Assembly: GCA_025765595.1 (NCBI GenBank)
Contig: JAIVFH010000053.1
Coordinates: forward strand, 179,125-243,124
Direction of reading: 5' to 3'
DNA: 64,000 bases
DNA from: Obelidium mucronatum
Taxonomy: Eukaryota > Chytridiomycota > Chytridiomycetes > Chytridiales > Chytriomycetaceae
Each line of letters starts with the position of its first letter. The stretch's first letter is position 1. The position numbers were made by a program, and so were the translations under genes. Positions 24,269 through 33,847 of this stretch are shown here, one piece after another. The notes beneath the pieces were generated by a model that was given only the letters and a program-made list of their open reading frames with translations, had not been told where the DNA came from and made no database searches.

Positions 24269-26422
24269 GCAAACCTCCTTTCCTCACCTCTTCAAAGTAC
24301 TTTCCTCTGTACTTTAAATCGTAGTATTTCAAGACTTTTTGCCTCGTATCTTGTCCAAGGTCTTTCCAGTGCATATACTCTTGCAATTCATCCAACTTTT
24401 GTCGATAAAGTCTTCCTGAAGCGTCAAAACCCATGGCCAGAGATGATATAGCTCCGACAATGGATGCGTACTGGTTTTTTTTTTTTTGTTCCCCTTTTTT
24501 GTGAGATATTTTCAAGTAGCAATTATTGGCTTTTTTTAAAAACAAACCATTCCAGCTCCAATAATAACGAAAGACACTACTATCCACTGCTCATAGAGGT
24601 TTTTGGGTTTGTAACCGACTTGGAATACATTCCCTACAGCCTTCAAAAAAAAAAAAACAACTTCCTTTTTCAGACCCGAATAAGAAAAAAAAAAAAAAAA
24701 AAAAAAACAAAAGAAAAAGAGGAAAACCGCACTGCTAAAAGCGACCACGTATATCGACTCGACAAGCTTGCATGCTCGTACTTTGAGATATCATCGTTTG
24801 TGAACTCAGCCAACCGTCCGCCCAGAAACAGTACACAAGCTTGAAAATGGAGAAAGTAACAAAACACAAGTGTCAATGGTAAAATTAAAATCACGGCTTG
24901 TCCAACTCCTAGAGCGCTTTGTACTCTTTTAAGCAAATGTGCGTAAATAGGAGAGGTTGATAGAATGCGGGGAAGTTTGTGTAATCGGAGGAGCTTGATA
25001 CTCCAAAAGAATGTTGATTCGTTGCTGATGATTAATCTCTCGAAGGGTATTGAGGTGATCAAGTCAATAAAGAATCCATGTTTTAGGTAGTGCAGCTGCC
25101 ATTCCTTCAGTGACATTTGCTTTCGAATTGTAAAGAACTCAACAAAACAGTCGAAAAGATGAACAATTGTAACTATAACAGAGTATCCGACAGGAAGCGT
25201 CAAATCGAATCCAATTGCCAAAGGAATGTACCAAAGCTCGGTAAAATACAGAACTGAAGTAAGAAACTGGGTAATTATGTAGAACAAGGAAGCTTGGCTG
25301 ATACTTTCTACATCTGTAATGGAAGCAAGCAAACTGAATGCTGTTGGTTTATGAGAAACAGCTGCTGTCAAAGTATCACGGGGTTGGTTTTTCTCGTTTG
25401 CTTGACTTTGCCGTAGACGTGAGTTTCGAACTTTTGCCAGAGACTGTCGTAGTATACCCTCTTGCAACGGAGATTTTTCCTTTAGAACCACGTTTAGCTC
25501 ATTGTATTTGGGCTCAGCCAGGACCGAATGTGAAGATGCCATATTGTTAACAACCTCCCCACTTTCATTGACGATTCGAAGGAGCGAAGGATCCCTCCGT
25601 TTAATATTCGGCATATTCATATCAATTTGGATAGATTCTGCATTGGAGGACGTGCTGGTGGTGTGCGATGTTGTGGACGGTCTATTGATAATCACTGTCG
25701 TGGGAAGGAGAGAAAACTTGCGAGCGCTGGATAGTCGCGCCCTATCATTATTTGAAATAACTTGCGTTGTCTGAAGCAGCGAAGGTTGACGTATTTTGAA
25801 GAAGAGAGAAGTGAAGTCAACTGATTTTGCTGAATGTAAACTGGGTTGAGAATCAACAACCCGCAGACTCTCAATCGACTTGTTTCCATCGACTTGATCG
25901 GCAAAAACTGATGATAACTTGCGGAGTTTTGAAGGTGTTCGGCTGACTGCAGGTCTGGGCAAGGAATCAACGAGACTTTCGATGGACTGAATTTGACCGC
26001 TGTCATCAATCACTTGTGCTGTTGGGAGCAAGGAAAGCCTCCGAGAATGCCGAATAGTTGTACCACGCGACGCAGGCTTTGGAAATGGTAGGACCAAATT
26101 GTCTGAAGCTGATTCAAGGAACAAAAAACTCAGTTTCTCGATACCTGCCACCCCTCTATTCCATATACTTACATGTTTCAAGGCTAAATAGTGAAGGCGA
26201 CACTACTGCTAATCGTGGCTGCGCTGTGTCTCCTTCAACAAAAGTCGGCAGGTGATCGTGATTCCCACTGGCTGTTGACGCTGCCGAGAGCAGTGCTGTA
26301 AGTTTCAACGCGGTTGCACGAAACTGCTTCATCTGAAGCTCAAGCTGCTCGTATTTGCCTTGGTATTCGCTGAGAAAGCTCGTTATGTCAACGAGGGAAA
26401 GTACAACAGTGTTGTTTGCCAT
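23104..26422 (-). CDS. Six-TM cyclic-nucleotide-gated-type channel with two CNB domains (paralog B)
   Basis: The ATG is at 26422 (MANNTVVLSLVDITSFLSEY). The order matches paralog A: coiled-coil, disordered region with QSIESLVDSLP, S1-S5 with a basic S4 (KLLRLHKLPR), pore block NVFQVGYKPK, S6 and C-linker. CNB domain 1 has an intact cassette (LMANIPRTATIQ). In CNB domain 2 the cassette is shortened to SGEVPTTAQAST: about eight residues including the Arg that contacts cyclic-nucleotide phosphate are missing. That domain is probably ligand-independent. One intron contains a run of 34 T (24229-24262, plus strand), a hazard for assembly. The gene is tandem with paralog A and in the same orientation. 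Confidence 0.85.
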
Positions 26423-26574
26423 GATTTGCAGATTTCCAAATCACACTCTAAAAAAAAAAAAAAAGTTCCCGTGTTACAATAAGTGTTTTTATTATCAGTA
26501 TTATTTTGTCGGTTTCAATCTAACGAAGTTGATAGAAATCTTTGGAAAAAATAAAAGAATTATTGTAGAAAAAA

Positions 26575-27466
26575 ATGACCACCACAACAGACCTGATCCC
26601 TTGTGGCAACAAAGGTTAGCACTCTCCGTGCATTCTTCAACGAGCTTGAACTAATCGAATGATGATTGTCGAGCAGGTTGTAACAAACGCTACTCCGAAG
26701 ACGATAATGGAGACACGTCTTGTGAACATCACTCTGGAGCTCCCGTGAGTGTGTATTTTTTTCTCTTGGTTTTGACTACAATCCGAATAAGCTCACAAAA
26801 TCAATATTAACTTTTTGTTTCCAGGTGTTCCATGATGCGTTGAAGGGCTGGTCGTGCTGTCCAAAGCGAGTTGTGGACTTTGATGATTTTATGAAGATTG
26901 CCGGTAAACCATCCACAAAAAAACTCATTCTACGTTTTGTGCAAAAAAAGCATAAAAAATCAGGTTGGCTAATGCCGGTTTGAACCAAAAAAAAAAAGGA
27001 TGTGCTGTTGGTCGCCACGTTCCTGCATCTGCCGCGCCAGCTGCTCCAGCAAAAAAAGCAACTCCGTCTGAAGCAAAACCAACAGCTATAGTTGATGGGA
27101 AGGAAGTTTACGGATCGGCGCCAGTCAAACAGGAAGCTGCACCCGCAAAACCCGCTGCGGCCGCTGCAGCAGCTGCTCCTGCGACTCCAACCATCAAGGA
27201 AGAAGACCTCAACGATCCAGTAGGCGCTACTATTCCCGCTGGATCCGCGTGTAAGAGAAAGTCATGCACACACGTGTACTCGGATGAGCAATGTCGTTCA
27301 AAGGAATGCGTATTCCACAGCGGCAGTCCAATTTTCCATGAAGGAAGCAAAGGATGGTCGTGCTGTTCTAGAAAGGTTCTTGAGTTTGATGAGTTTCTGC
27401 GGATTCCGGGATGTAAGGTTGGAAAGCATCGGTTCTTGGATGTTGAGGTGAATATACTATGGATTT

Positions 27467-27497
<31 letters not shown>

Positions 27498-27923
27498 GGG
27501 TGTATCAATACACCCTTTTGAAATTCGTTTTTTTTTATATAGACTCAAGAGCAACAACAAGTGGAATGTCGTCGTGACTGGTACCAAACTCCAACGTCTG
27601 TGATTGTCTCCATCTTTGCCAAGAAAGTAGATAAAGCCACAACCACAGTCAAATTCACGGCAGACTCTATCTCTATTGATGCTACATTCCAAGATGGTAA
27701 AAAGTATGTTGAAGTGATCCCTCTTGCTCTTGAGATTGATCCTGCGACGAGCAAGTACTTGGTGTTGAGCACCAAGATTGAGTTGAATTTGAAAAAGGCG
27801 AATGGATTGAGTTGGCCCACTTTGGAAATGCCGGCTGATGGTGTTGTGTTGAAGAGTTTCACCACTTTTGGGGTTAGAGATGGAAATGGTCAAGACGCCC
27901 CACTGCACCTCTTGCAATCTTGA
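26575..27923 (+). CDS. CHORDC1: CHORD-CS domain cochaperone (CHORDC1/Melusin type)
   Basis: Exons 26575-26614, 26677-26744, 26825-26903, 26999-27447 and 27543-27923 join in phase to 338 residues. CHORD 1 starts [16 protein letters not shown] and continues [20 protein letters not shown], ending CAVGRH. CHORD 2 is [14 protein letters not shown] through [17 protein letters not shown] to CKVGKH. All Cys/His zinc ligands appear present. An Ala/Pro-rich linker separates the CHORDs, and a CS (p23-like) domain follows. CHORD-CS proteins bind Hsp90 and assist client assembly. Exon 1 was placed because only the donor at 26615 and acceptor at 26676 give the first CHORD cysteines in frame. Confidence 0.92.
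27477..27500. repeat. G24 homopolymer in a CHORDC1 intron
   Basis: A run of 24 G directly follows a run of 12 T, inside the last intron of the CHORD gene. It can form G-quadruplexes on the coding strand. The length is probably variable or uncertain. Confidence 0.9.
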
Positions 27924-28078
27924 ATGAAATGATTTGTTCAACGAAAATTTGTTTTTATCCATATCTCAAAAAAAGACGGTTTCTGAATAAAAGCAAATAA
28001 CAAAAAAAAAAAAACGAATAATATCCCCATTCAACCAAAAAACATTGCTCAGTCGTTGTCCCTTAATACAAAACTCCC

Positions 28079-29922
28079 TTAGTATGGCAAGCTCTTTCCA
28101 ATACAAATAGTCTTGAATCCAATTTCCTTCAAATTCGAAAGCGGCAGAATCAATCTACCATCGAATATACAGGCAGGTTTGTTCATCTTTGCGTAAATCT
28201 TTGTGTAGTCAAGCGTCTTGAATTCGTCCCATTCCGTAACAACCACAATAGCATCACACCCTTCCGCTGCCTTGTAGGCAGAGTCGCAAACCGTAACGTA
28301 CTTGTTGTCTTGAATCAATTCAAAATAAGAAACAAACACCACGAAAGTAAATAAGAGAACAAAAAAGACTTACAATGAGCTGGATCCACATCACCCTCGA
28401 CAGTCAAATCGTAAAGCATTTGGCTGGCAGGAACTTTAGGGTCGTACACACGGATGTTTGCATTCTCCTTCAAAAAGTATTGAATCATGGCAATAGCAGC
28501 ACTTTCACGAGTATCTCCAGTGTCCTTTTTGAATGCGAATCCAAAGATGGCGATTTTCTTGTGGGTAATGGTGTTGAACAGTTCGCGAACAACTTGTTCA
28601 GCGAAACGACGCTTTTGGTATTCGTTCATGATAACAACCTTTTGGAAAAAAAATAAATCAGAAAGATAAAATGAATAACAGAACAGGATTTTTTTCAGTA
28701 CCTGGTTCCAGTAATCAGCAACTTCTGGCAAGTGCAAGCTTCTGGACAAGTACACCAAATTCAAAATATCCTTTTGGAAACATGATCCGCCGAATCCAAC
28801 GGATGCCTTCAAAAACTTTGGACCAATGCGAGTGTCCAGGCCACAAGCGTATGCGACTTCATCAACATCAGCACCAGTTGCCTCACAGATGGCACTAAGT
28901 GAGTTGATACTGGAGATACGTTGTGCCAAGAGAGCGTTGGAGGCCTGGACCATCCATGGTAGTTAGTTGAAGGCGAAAAATAAGACGATGACAATTAAAA
29001 ACCAATGTCAAACAACTTACAAGCTTTGTCAGTTCGGAGGACCACAATCTGGTAGTAACGATTCTTTCTTTTGGAACCCAGTGAGCGTATACACTAGCCA
29101 AAGCCTCTTGGGCCTTTTTTCCAGAGTCCGTGTCCAAATGACCAATCAAAACTCTGTCTGGGTTCAACAGGTCCTTGATGGCTGTTCCTTCGGCAAGGAA
29201 TTCGGGGTTTGACAAAATGTCGAAAGTAACACCTGGACGGGAGTTCGCGTCGAGAATCTTGCGCATTGATTCTGCAGTACGGCAGGGTACAGTCGACTTT
29301 TCAATAACAACCTTGTGCGACTGAGAAACTTGAGCAATGCGGCGAGTGGCCGATTCGACATAACTGTTTAAATTGTAAATTGGAAAGAAATTGAAGACAA
29401 GTGGAAGCAGAAGCAGAAGCAGATGAACAGGAAAAGGAATCAGAATATAAAAATACTAACGCCAAATCAGCAGCAAAACCGGCTCCAATACCGCCCTTTT
29501 TGGTGGGGGTGTTGACAGATACAAAAATCAAGTCGGCTTCAATGATGGAACCGTCAACATCGGTTGAGAAAAAGAGATTTTTTCCTCGCTGGCGAAAGAC
29601 GATATCTTCGAGGCCGGGTTCATAGATTGGGATGTTTGCAGAGTTCCAGGCGTCAATACGTTGCTGGTTAATATCCACAATAGTCACTTTGACGTCTGGA
29701 CACTTGTACGCAATAACAGCACACGTGGGACCACCTGCAAAGTATCAAAAAAATAAAGATAAGTACGCCAAACAGGAGCAGGGAGAGGAGTGGATTCCAC
29801 AGAATAGCTGTTTGACAGGCAGGCGTCAGACACGTACCAACGTAACCGGCACCAATACAGCAGATCTTCAACTTGTAGCCAGTCTTAACGAAAGCAAGAG
29901 AGCGAGTGAGTAGGGATCGCAA
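28079..29922 (-). CDS. UGDH: UDP-glucose 6-dehydrogenase
   Basis: The ATG is at 29922. After a short N-terminal extension, the NAD-binding Rossmann motif [10 protein letters not shown] starts about residue 20. Further signatures are [53 protein letters not shown] with the catalytic Cys, and [17 protein letters not shown]-terminal UDP-binding domain ends ICIGKSLPY. The enzyme oxidises UDP-glucose to UDP-glucuronate using 2 NAD+, feeding wall and proteoglycan-like polysaccharides or UDP-xylose. Several introns interrupt it (for example around 29735-29840, 28950-29020 and 28330-28372). All active-site blocks appear intact. Confidence 0.95.
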
Positions 29923-30039
29923 GACGAATGCATGTTGGCCGGCACTCTACCATTTGGTTTTGGGTTTAAATAATATATAAATGTTTATTATTTATTTATT
30001 TTACAGAAATAAAAAATTAATTTAATCAGATTGGAAGCG

Positions 30040-31971
30040 ATGACGGAGCTGTGGAGCCAAATACTCTCGTCGGCGTCGACGACGCGCGCAACGCCGTCGC
30101 GGCGCGTGCTTGTGCTCGGTAGGGCGAATGGCGAATGGCGAATGGCGCACTCGCTAATACGCAACCAACCAACCCGCAGGAGACGCCGGGGCCGGCAAGT
30201 CGACGCTGCTCGCGGCCGTCGAGCACGCGGACGCCGGGCGGCAGCAGATGGCGCCGCACGACGCGCTGCGCAGCCTGGGCCTCGCGGCGGCGCACGCGGC
30301 CGTGTTCGACGACGACGGCGACGGCGGCGACGCGGCGGCGGCGACGGCGGCGCTGTTCGAGGCGCCGCTGGGCGCGCACGCGGCGGCGCTGGCCGGCGTC
30401 GCGGCGCCGCACGTGGTCGTGCTTGCGCTCGACTGGACGCAGCCGTGGCGCTTCGTGGCCGCCGTCGCCGCCGCCGTCGCCGCGCTGCGCCCCGCCGTTG
30501 CCGCGCGCGCGACCGCCGCCGACCGCCGCGCCGTCGACGCGCTGCTGCGCGAGTACCGCGACCCCGACGCGAAGCTGACGCTGGCCGACCGCAGCATGCT
30601 CGAGCACGAGGTGTCGCTGCCGTTCGGCCCGGGCGTGCTGACGTCTAATCTGGGCGTCAAGATCATGGTCGTGTGCTGCAAGGCGGACCACATGGCCGTG
30701 CTTGAACGCGAACACGGCTACACGGACGCTACATTTGACTATATCCAACAATCGCTGCGGACAATCTGCCTCAAATGTAGGCTTCTTCTTTTCTTTGTTT
30801 TTTTTTTTTTTTAAACGAAGGCACCAAAACTAGTCGGCGCCAGTCTATTTTACACTTCGATTTACAAACCAAAAACTATCCTGACCTTCCGAACGTATCT
30901 TTTGCATCTGCTCATGCGGGATACTGATAGTGCTTCATCATTTCCTTTCCCGTATCACGCTCAGGTTATTGATCGCGAATCTGTCTGTGTTCCTTCAGGC
31001 TGGGATAATTGGGGTCTGATTAAAGTGCAAGGGAATTCTTTTAGTTGCGAAGCCATGGCTGGATGGGATTCGGGACAGTCGTATTTGAAAACTGATGCCG
31101 ATTCGCCCAGCGAAAAAGGAGATGCGACGTCAATGGCTCTTGCGCGCGCACTGTACGAGTCGGAAATCAAGAATCCCGTGTCACAGAAGGTTCTTTCTTG
31201 TTGTTTTTCCTTCTTCTTCTTCTTCTTCTTCTTCTTGTTTTTCGTTTGACTCAACAGGCTTCAAAATCTATCGACGCTTTTTTTAGTCGGGAACAAACAA
31301 GAAACCGTTGGTTATCGCAGATGAAGAGCAAACATTCCTAGAGCGAAATCTTGAACTTCTCCAAAGTATGAGCACCGGAAATCCAAGTGGTGCTGCGTCC
31401 CCATACACAAATGCCGAATCATTTGCACAACGAATGGCGAATAGCAGTATGACGAGTAACGATATGCTGGAAGATGTCAGTCAGAAACTTGCCAAACTTG
31501 CCAAAATGAAGGAGCAAAGCGCCGCTGCGGCTGCTTTGGGCGCGAGGAGCAAAACAGTTGGGACCACAGATGTACGTTCATTCTGACACAATTCTTCAAG
31601 AGAGTAACTTATTAAACAATCGGCAAAAAACAAAGATGCAAACGTCCAGTCCTCTGTCCGGCGCATCGTCATCAATAGTTCCCACAGTCGGCGGTGCTGG
31701 TGCTAGACCTGCACCGACAGTATCCACAGATGGCTCAAACAACGAAGTCCTGTCCAACTTTTTCCAATCACTTCTCAACAAAAAGTCTGGAGCTGCCGCT
31801 GGGGCGGGTGGTTTAGGTGGAACCAGCCCGTCACAGGCGTCAAGATCTCTTAGTGGTAAACCGTTTTCATCTCCCAAGCAGCCTCCGTCTCAGGCTGCGG
31901 GGACTGGAAATGGAAGTCGCGAAGGGGTACGGCCTCAGGAAAATGGAACTGATGAAGATGCACGCGAGTAA
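30040..31971 (+). CDS. DYNC1LI: Cytoplasmic dynein light intermediate chain
   Basis: Exons 30040-30118, 30180-30776, 30834-31189, 31287-31571 and 31636-31971 join in phase to 550 residues. The Ras-like domain starts with a P-loop split by intron 1 (GDAGAGKST). It continues with LALDWTQPW, a LGVKIMVVCCKADH stretch and FGASLFYTS. The block VCVPSGWDNWGLIKV is typical for dynein LICs. The C-terminal half is Ala/Gly/Ser-rich with a helix (EDVSQKLAKLAKMKEQ) of the kind that binds cargo adaptors. LIC links dynein heavy chain to activating adaptors. Exon 2 is exceptionally GC-rich compared with the later exons. Intron 1 carries three GGCGAAT repeats. Confidence 0.88.
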
Positions 31972-32115
31972 ATATTGTATTTGATGGAAAGTAAGAATGA
32001 TTGATATCTGCGCATAAAGGCGTTGTTTTTATAACGTCACAAAATAAAGTACAATTTTTGTAAATTTTTTTCCATTGAATTTTTGTGCAACATCGACTGC
32101 GCACGAAAGAAAACC

Positions 32116-32123
32116 TATAAATA
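32116..32123 (+). promoter_or_regulatory. TATA element of the U4 snRNA gene
   Basis: TATAAATA begins 36 nt upstream of the predicted U4 5' end. The same element, at the same spacing, occurs at the other three snRNA genes of the cluster. Confidence 0.7.
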
Positions 32124-32151
32124 GGCAGCCCCCCGCCCCTTGTTGATCGCT

Positions 32152-32305
32152 ATCCTACACAGGAAGTAATATGCACATCTGTGAAGTTCCGACTGAGATT
32201 GCATTTTTGCTGATTGAAAACTATTTCCTAACAGCTCCGTGGTCTCCTCGGAGGCAACGGGAATTTTTGAAAACCCCTCTTTTCCCGCTGCTGCTTGCAG
32301 CGCGC
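32152..32305 (+). ncRNA. U4: U4 spliceosomal snRNA
   Basis: The 5' part starts ATCCTACACAGG and contains the stem-loop region CATCTGTGAAGTTCCG. Next is GAGATTGCATTTTTGCTGAT followed by TGAAAAC, which matches the yeast and human U4 stretch that pairs with U6 (TTGCTGGTTGAAA / TTGCTAATTGAAAAC). A central hairpin (GGTCTCCTCGGAGG-like), the Sm site AATTTTTGA at about 32262 and a 3' hairpin CGCTGC...GCAGCG follow. Together these are diagnostic for U4. The 3' end is estimated from the last hairpin. Pairing with U6 holds U6 inactive until spliceosome activation. Confidence 0.88.
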
Positions 32306-32644
32306 GGCTCTCTTTTTTTCCAAAAACAAATGATGAAACAACTTTATTCTACCCGCGGCTTTCATCATTGCGTGGTTAAATCTGCAATTAAATAGGCGCT
32401 GAAAGAGCTAGGTCAAACTTCGTAGCCAGAAGAAATGAAATAGACAGATATTGTTTTTTTACTCAATGCATCCGGAGAATCACTGCATCCGGAGAAACAG
32501 TATTTGAATAATGTGGGCTGTGATTGCCACGATATGATCATTTCTGACGGCAACAAATATCTGTGCCAAAGTGAGATCTACGCCAGGATTTTATAAATCT
32601 GAGCGAGAGTTTCAGCAATTCAAGGTTAGAGAGAGAGGAGGGGG
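32306..32644. other. Spacer between U4 and U1, 339 bp
   Basis: No gene was recognised. A 12-bp direct repeat GCATCCGGAGAA occurs at about 32468 and 32485. ATGATGA near 32331 and CTGA near 32399 could be box C and box D of a small nucleolar RNA, but no terminal stem is seen. Confidence 0.4.
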
Positions 32645-32808
32645 CCAGGAGTCTGCTCGAAAGCGAGACTCCCGATAGAAAAATTATAGTCCCACGAACC
32701 CCCGAAGGAGTTGTGCACAGACGGGCCCAGCACGGGTGTGCAATGGCCAAACCCATCCATGGAGAGCTGGCCTTCATGATCACCAGCATCTCCGACTCAG
32801 GTAAGTAT
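32645..32808 (-). ncRNA. U1: U1 spliceosomal snRNA
   Basis: On the minus strand the RNA starts ATACTTACCTG, the invariant 5'-splice-site-pairing end of U1, at 32808. Stem-loop 1 follows with the loop GATCATGAAGG (the U1-70K-binding loop; vertebrates have GATCACGAAGG). Then comes a stem with CCATTGCACACC (stem-loop 2, the U1A-type loop). The Sm-like site ATAATTTTTC precedes a terminal hairpin GGAGTCT...AGACTCC. The predicted length is 164 nt, the same as human U1. Confidence 0.93.
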
Positions 32809-32968
32809 GCTTTTCTGCCATGCAAGTCGCTGCCTATTTATACCTTTTCCGGTTGAGGTCGCGTGCTGGCCAATCAGAATCGTGCGCAGTCGAAAACCGT
32901 GTAACAGGCGGAAAAATTGGGAAGGCGAAAAGTATAAAACGCAGGCCACTGCCCTTCCAAACAACCCC
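32809..32968. promoter_or_regulatory. Shared divergent promoter of U1 and U5
   Basis: TATAAATA on the minus strand (32842-32835) lies 34 nt upstream of U1. TATAAAA on the plus strand (32933-32939) lies 36 nt upstream of U5. Between them, GGCCAATCAG provides a CCAAT box. The 160-bp gap drives both genes in opposite directions. Confidence 0.65.
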
Positions 32969-33103
32969 TGTCCTCTCTGGTTTTATCGCAACAACGCTTC
33001 AATCTTTCGCCTTTTACTAAAGATTGCCGTGTGGTAGGGCCACTAAAGAGAGTGTAGCCAATTTTTGCAACCCCCAAACAACTCTCTCTCCGGAGATTGA
33101 GTT
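32969..33103 (+). ncRNA. U5: U5 spliceosomal snRNA
   Basis: The universally conserved U5 loop 1 is present as CGCCTTTTACTAAAG, held by the stem CAATCTTT...AAAGATTG. The 5' part (TCTCTGGTTTTATC) matches the usual ACTCTGGTTTCTC start. The complementary 3' side of the stem (CACTAAAGAGAGTG) is followed by the Sm site AATTTTTG at about 33060 and a final hairpin with TCTCCGGAGA. Loop 1 aligns the exons for ligation. Both ends are estimated to within about 5 nt. Confidence 0.92.
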
Positions 33104-33449
33104 TTAAAACTTCAAATTGATGAAACAAAGTGGGAAAAGTCTGATCCGGTTATTATAAGATGATGTTAATGATATACGGAAACGCGTGCTCCTTCAAAGC
33201 AAGAGATTGCAATTAAATGAACTACATCTTTCACTTTATGTATCGGTACCCCCTTCAAACAGGTCACGTCAATCAAATAGAAACAAATGTATCTGGAGCA
33301 GAGAGTGTGACACGGAATTCACTAAATCCAAGGGAGCTGAGCAATATTCCATCGTTCAGAGGGAAAAAAATACAGGCATTGGCAGAAGACAGACAAGACA
33401 TAACTTTACAATTCAGTCATTGTTTCATCAGTTTGAAATATAAGAGAAG
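33104..33449. other. Spacer between convergent U5 and U2, 346 bp
   Basis: No coding or structured element was recognised. No U6 snRNA (ACAGAGA block) is present here or elsewhere in the window as far as I could see. Confidence 0.4.
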
Positions 33450-33640
33450 GGGTTCGGCGTCAGCAGGCGGCAGTGTAAGGCCAGCGACACCAGTTCGAGG
33501 GTCTGGTGCAAGCACACAGGGTCCCAAGAGAGATTCAAAAATATTTGTGATAATAGATACGTACAATGTACGCAGATTTAGTTATCACACTAAATAGAAC
33601 AGATACTACACTTGATCTTAGCCAATAGGCTTGAGAGGAT
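33450..33640 (-). ncRNA. U2: U2 spliceosomal snRNA
   Basis: On the minus strand the RNA starts ATCCTCTCAAGCCTATTGGC, close to the U2 start ATCGCTTCTCGGCCTTTTGG. It continues with the invariant TAAGATCAAGTGTAGTATCT and GTTC, which includes the branchpoint-pairing GTAGTA. Stem IIa-like ATTTAGTGTGATAACTAAAT follows. The Sm site is ATATTTTTGA, and two 3' stem-loops with LIII/LIV-like sequence come last. The 3' end near 33450 is an estimate. U2 pairs with the intron branch site. Confidence 0.93.
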
Positions 33641-33671
33641 TGTAAGGAGTAACAGAAGGGGGTGGGCCAGC

Positions 33672-33679
33672 GTTTTATA
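33672..33679 (-). promoter_or_regulatory. TATA element of the U2 snRNA gene
   Basis: TATAAAAC on the minus strand ends 32 nt (starts 39 nt) upstream of the U2 5' end, matching the arrangement at U4, U1 and U5. Confidence 0.65.
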
Positions 33680-33847
33680 CCTTTTTTGCGTGCGCAGTCG
33701 AGGTTACACCAAATGTCCCAAAAAAAGTTGGAACACTTCCATACAAACGGAACGAAACTCCACCTTTCTGTCCATATTGCAGAATTTCTAGAAAGAGAAC
33801 TAATCTATTAATCATCAAGCTACATTTGCACTTTATTTGCATTCCAA

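Noticed and set aside
30026..30751. Long antisense open frames over the GC-rich LIC and UGGT exons
   Set aside because: High GC removes stop codons in all frames. The antisense proteins are Arg/Ala-rich shadows, and the sense strands match known families.
32331..32402. C/D box snoRNA candidate between U4 and U1
   Set aside because: ATGATGA and CTGA occur at plausible spacing, but there is no terminal stem and no C'/D' pair. Evidence is too weak for a feature.
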